A stretch of DNA of 5,852 nucleotides, taken from NCBI GenBank assembly GCA_014523595.1, contig JAATVN010000122.1, forward strand, positions 1 to 5,852, read 5' to 3'. The notes beneath the pieces were generated by a model. That model worked only from the letters and a program-made list of their open reading frames with translations, made no database searches and was not told the origin of the DNA. Made by a program: the position numbers and the translations under genes. How positions within the stretch are numbered: the stretch's first letter is position 1; every line of letters begins with the position of its first letter. Below, in pieces: positions 5,076 through 5,852 of the stretch. This DNA comes from Nitrososphaerales archaeon TH5888 (GTDB taxonomy: Archaea > Thermoproteota > Nitrososphaeria > Nitrososphaerales > Nitrososphaeraceae).

Positions 5076-5237
5076 CTAATCTATGCCTCTGTATTTCAAT
5101 CCTTCATCATTATTCTCTGCTGCCTTGTGCTCCTTAAACGATTCCATAGTATCAAATGTTTGTTCGCATACGTCACAAGTAAGACTTCCACTGCCCTTAT
5201 CCACTTTACTTTCATTTTGACTATTGTTTGGGTTCAT
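5076..5237 (-). CDS. Small zinc-finger-like (C2H2-type) protein with missing fourth ligand
   Basis: From the ATG at 5237 this is a 53-residue protein with a polar N-terminal tail (N-P-N-N-S-Q-N-E-S-K) followed by LTCDVCEQTFDTMESFKEH. The pattern is C-x2-C-x12-H with the usual aromatic (Phe28) and hydrophobic core positions of a C2H2 finger. The second histidine expected 3-5 residues later is absent (K-A-A-E-N-N follows). Small single-finger proteins of this kind are common in thaumarchaea and may bind DNA, RNA or protein. The frame is open further upstream, with ATGs at 5297 and 5366, and would add a hydrophobic stretch and another Cys-x2-Cys (C-T-Y-C). I chose 5237 because a TATA-like box at 5267-5274 lies inside the extension and the added sequence looks non-coding. 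If the C-T-Y-C pair is real, the protein would have two metal-binding cysteine pairs. Confidence 0.6.
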   Translation of the reverse strand: MNPNNSQNESKVDKGSGSLTCDVCEQTFDTMESFKEHKAAENNDEGLKYRGID

Positions 5238-5266
5238 AATAGTATATTGACAATATGTACAACTAA

Positions 5267-5274
5267 CTATAATA
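5267..5274 (-). promoter_or_regulatory. Candidate promoter of the small zinc-finger gene
   Basis: TATTATAG on the minus strand is centred about 33 bases before the ATG at 5237, which predicts a leader of only a few bases. It supports the short start for the zinc-finger gene. It is one of several TATA-like strings in this AT-rich stretch. Confidence 0.35.
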
Positions 5275-5364
5275 GGATGAAAAAGTCGAATAAACATTAG
5301 AGCAATTTCTTTCAGTAATACACTAAGTACTAATGACCAAATTCGAGGAACGTGATAAGTCATC

Positions 5365-5371
5365 AAAGGAG
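5365..5371 (+). promoter_or_regulatory. Strong Shine-Dalgarno site for the 48-residue gene
   Basis: AAAGGAG ends four bases before the ATG at 5376. It is the best ribosome-binding site in the window and decides the ATG over the in-frame GTG at 5352. A leadered mRNA is implied, unlike the neighbouring leaderless-type genes. Confidence 0.6.
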
Positions 5372-5375
5372 CCCC

Positions 5376-5522
5376 ATGTCTCCAGAGAAATTAAGTGAAC
5401 AAGCGCCCACAGCCGTACAGAGAAATCCAAACCATCAACGCATCGTAGAGAAGGGAGAGACAGGCGTTGATTCTCCCGAAGCAAAGGAAAAACTTAGAAA
5501 GAGTGGAATGACAAAGACATAA
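5376..5522 (+). CDS. Small hydrophilic 48-residue protein, function unknown
   Basis: This reading frame runs from ATG at 5376 to TAA at 5520-5522. The protein begins M-S-P-E-K-L-S-E-Q-A-P-T-A-V-Q and is rich in Lys, Glu, Pro, Ser and Gly with no cysteine, no aromatic residue and no hydrophobic segment, so it is soluble and probably poorly structured. Evidence that it is real: a strong Shine-Dalgarno sequence at ideal spacing, GC of about 44% by hand count inside the frame against clearly more AT-rich flanks, and a T-tract at 5562-5568 about 40 bases after the stop. An in-frame GTG at 5352 would add eight residues but would bury the Shine-Dalgarno sequence. I recognise no family. It is divergent from the zinc-finger gene and precedes the VOC gene on the same strand, with a separate promoter for the latter. 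Confidence 0.65.
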   Translation: MSPEKLSEQAPTAVQRNPNHQRIVEKGETGVDSPEAKEKLRKSGMTKT

Positions 5523-5561
5523 CTTATCTGGAACTATAGAAGTATACGCTGAAATTCTCCA

Positions 5562-5568
5562 TTTTTTT
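5562..5568 (+). terminator. T-tract, possible terminator of the 48-residue gene
   Basis: Seven consecutive T residues lie 40 bases after the TAA at 5522. A T-rich tract alone is enough to terminate archaeal RNA polymerase. It merges into a TATA-like string (TTTATAAAG), so it could equally be part of a promoter for the following gene. Confidence 0.35.
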
Positions 5569-5598
5569 ATAAAGTAAAATGAATACCAAATTCAAAAG

Positions 5599-5606
5599 TT
5601 TTATAA
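5599..5606 (+). promoter_or_regulatory. Candidate promoter of the VOC-family gene
   Basis: TTTTATAA is centred about 40 bases before the ATG at 5643, predicting transcription from about 5629 and a leader of roughly 14 bases. That leader is purine-rich (AAAGAGAAATAAGA), with a weak AGAG that could aid ribosome binding. A second TATA-like string lies at 5565-5573. Confidence 0.45.
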
Positions 5607-5642
5607 TTTTCAGTTCGATTATAAGTTGAAAGAGAAATAAGA

Positions 5643-5852
5643 ATGACATCACAAATATTTGTTAATTTACCTGTCAAAGATCTCAACAAAACCATAGAAT
5701 TTTTTAAGAAACTAGGTTTTGAATTTAATCCACAATTTACAGATGAGAATGCTACATGCATGATCGTTAATGAAAATATTTTTGTAATGCTCCTAGTTGA
5801 AAAATTCTTTAAATCTTTTACTAAAAAGGAGATCTGTGATACTATAAAAGAT
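5643..5852 (+). CDS. VOC (glyoxalase/bleomycin-resistance fold) family protein, N-terminal part
   Basis: The frame is open from ATG at 5643 to the right edge, giving the first 70 residues. The start Q-I-F-V-N-L-P-V-K-D-L-N-K-T-I-E-F-F matches the first beta strand and helix of the vicinal oxygen chelate fold, followed by K-L-G-F-E-F (23-28), a D-E-N-A-T-C-M-I-V strand (34-42) and N-I-F-V-M-L-L (45-51). Members are metal-dependent or structural beta-alpha-beta-beta-beta proteins of about 120-145 residues, so about half is present. Functions in the family range from glyoxalase I to antibiotic sequestration and ring-cleaving dioxygenases; the visible half does not decide between them. The F-F-K-S-F-T-K-K-E-I segment (55-64) is typical of the PhnB/glyoxalase-like subgroup of uncharacterised members. 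It appears to have its own promoter. Confidence 0.85.
   Translation, partial: MTSQIFVNLPVKDLNKTIEFFKKLGFEFNPQFTDENATCMIVNENIFVMLLVEKFFKSFTKKEICDTIKD

Noticed and set aside
5004..5300. Plus-strand 98-codon frame
   Set aside because: It is antisense to the zinc-finger coding sequence, which has a recognisable C-x2-C-x12-H pattern.
5579..5629. Plus-strand 16-codon frame before the VOC gene
   Set aside because: It overlaps the candidate TATA box at 5599-5606, so it would not be transcribed from that promoter; too short to support.
5567..5761. Minus-strand 64-codon frame
   Set aside because: It is antisense to the start of the VOC-family gene and its promoter.

Overview
The window looks like part of an AT-rich chromosome of a nitrososphaerotal (thaumarchaeal) ammonia oxidiser, probably a soil lineage of the Nitrososphaera/Nitrosocosmicus type. 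This is inferred from a urease-maturation operon next to a nickel permease, archaeal TATA-like boxes placed about 26 nt before start codons (leaderless mRNAs), a very small C2H2-type zinc-finger gene, and low GC. No rRNA, tRNA or taxon-diagnostic gene is present, so the assignment is not proven.

Positions 1-2733, minus strand: an urease accessory operon read in the order ureE, ureF, ureG, ureD. The genes are overlapping or nearly abutting. ureD runs off the left edge, so about the first 241 residues are present. The urease structural genes ureA/B/C are not in the window and do not lie directly upstream of ureE.

Positions 2734-3182: a 449-base divergent control region. It holds candidate promoters for both sides, a 10-bp motif found once on each side in the same orientation relative to transcription, an 11-bp tandem repeat, an 11-bp inverted repeat, a small GC-rich hairpin, and a possible short gene remnant. 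Positions 3183-4076, plus strand: a NiCoT-family nickel/cobalt permease. Together the two sides form a nickel-supply unit: the permease brings Ni2+ in, UreE delivers it to UreG, and UreD-UreF-UreG load it into the urease active site so that urea can be hydrolysed to ammonia and CO2.

Positions 4077-5852: loosely packed small genes. There is an exported four-cysteine protein (minus, 4207-4608) with a leaderless-type promoter; a stretch with a probable decayed coding remnant (about 4800-5019); a 53-residue zinc-finger-like protein (minus, 5076-5237) lacking its expected last ligand; a 48-residue hydrophilic protein (plus, 5376-5522) with a strong Shine-Dalgarno sequence; and the first 70 residues of a VOC/glyoxalase-fold protein (plus, 5643 to the right edge). 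No CRISPR array, insertion sequence or RNA gene was found. The most interesting leads are the mirrored motif in the ureE/permease control region and the small, poorly characterised genes on the right.
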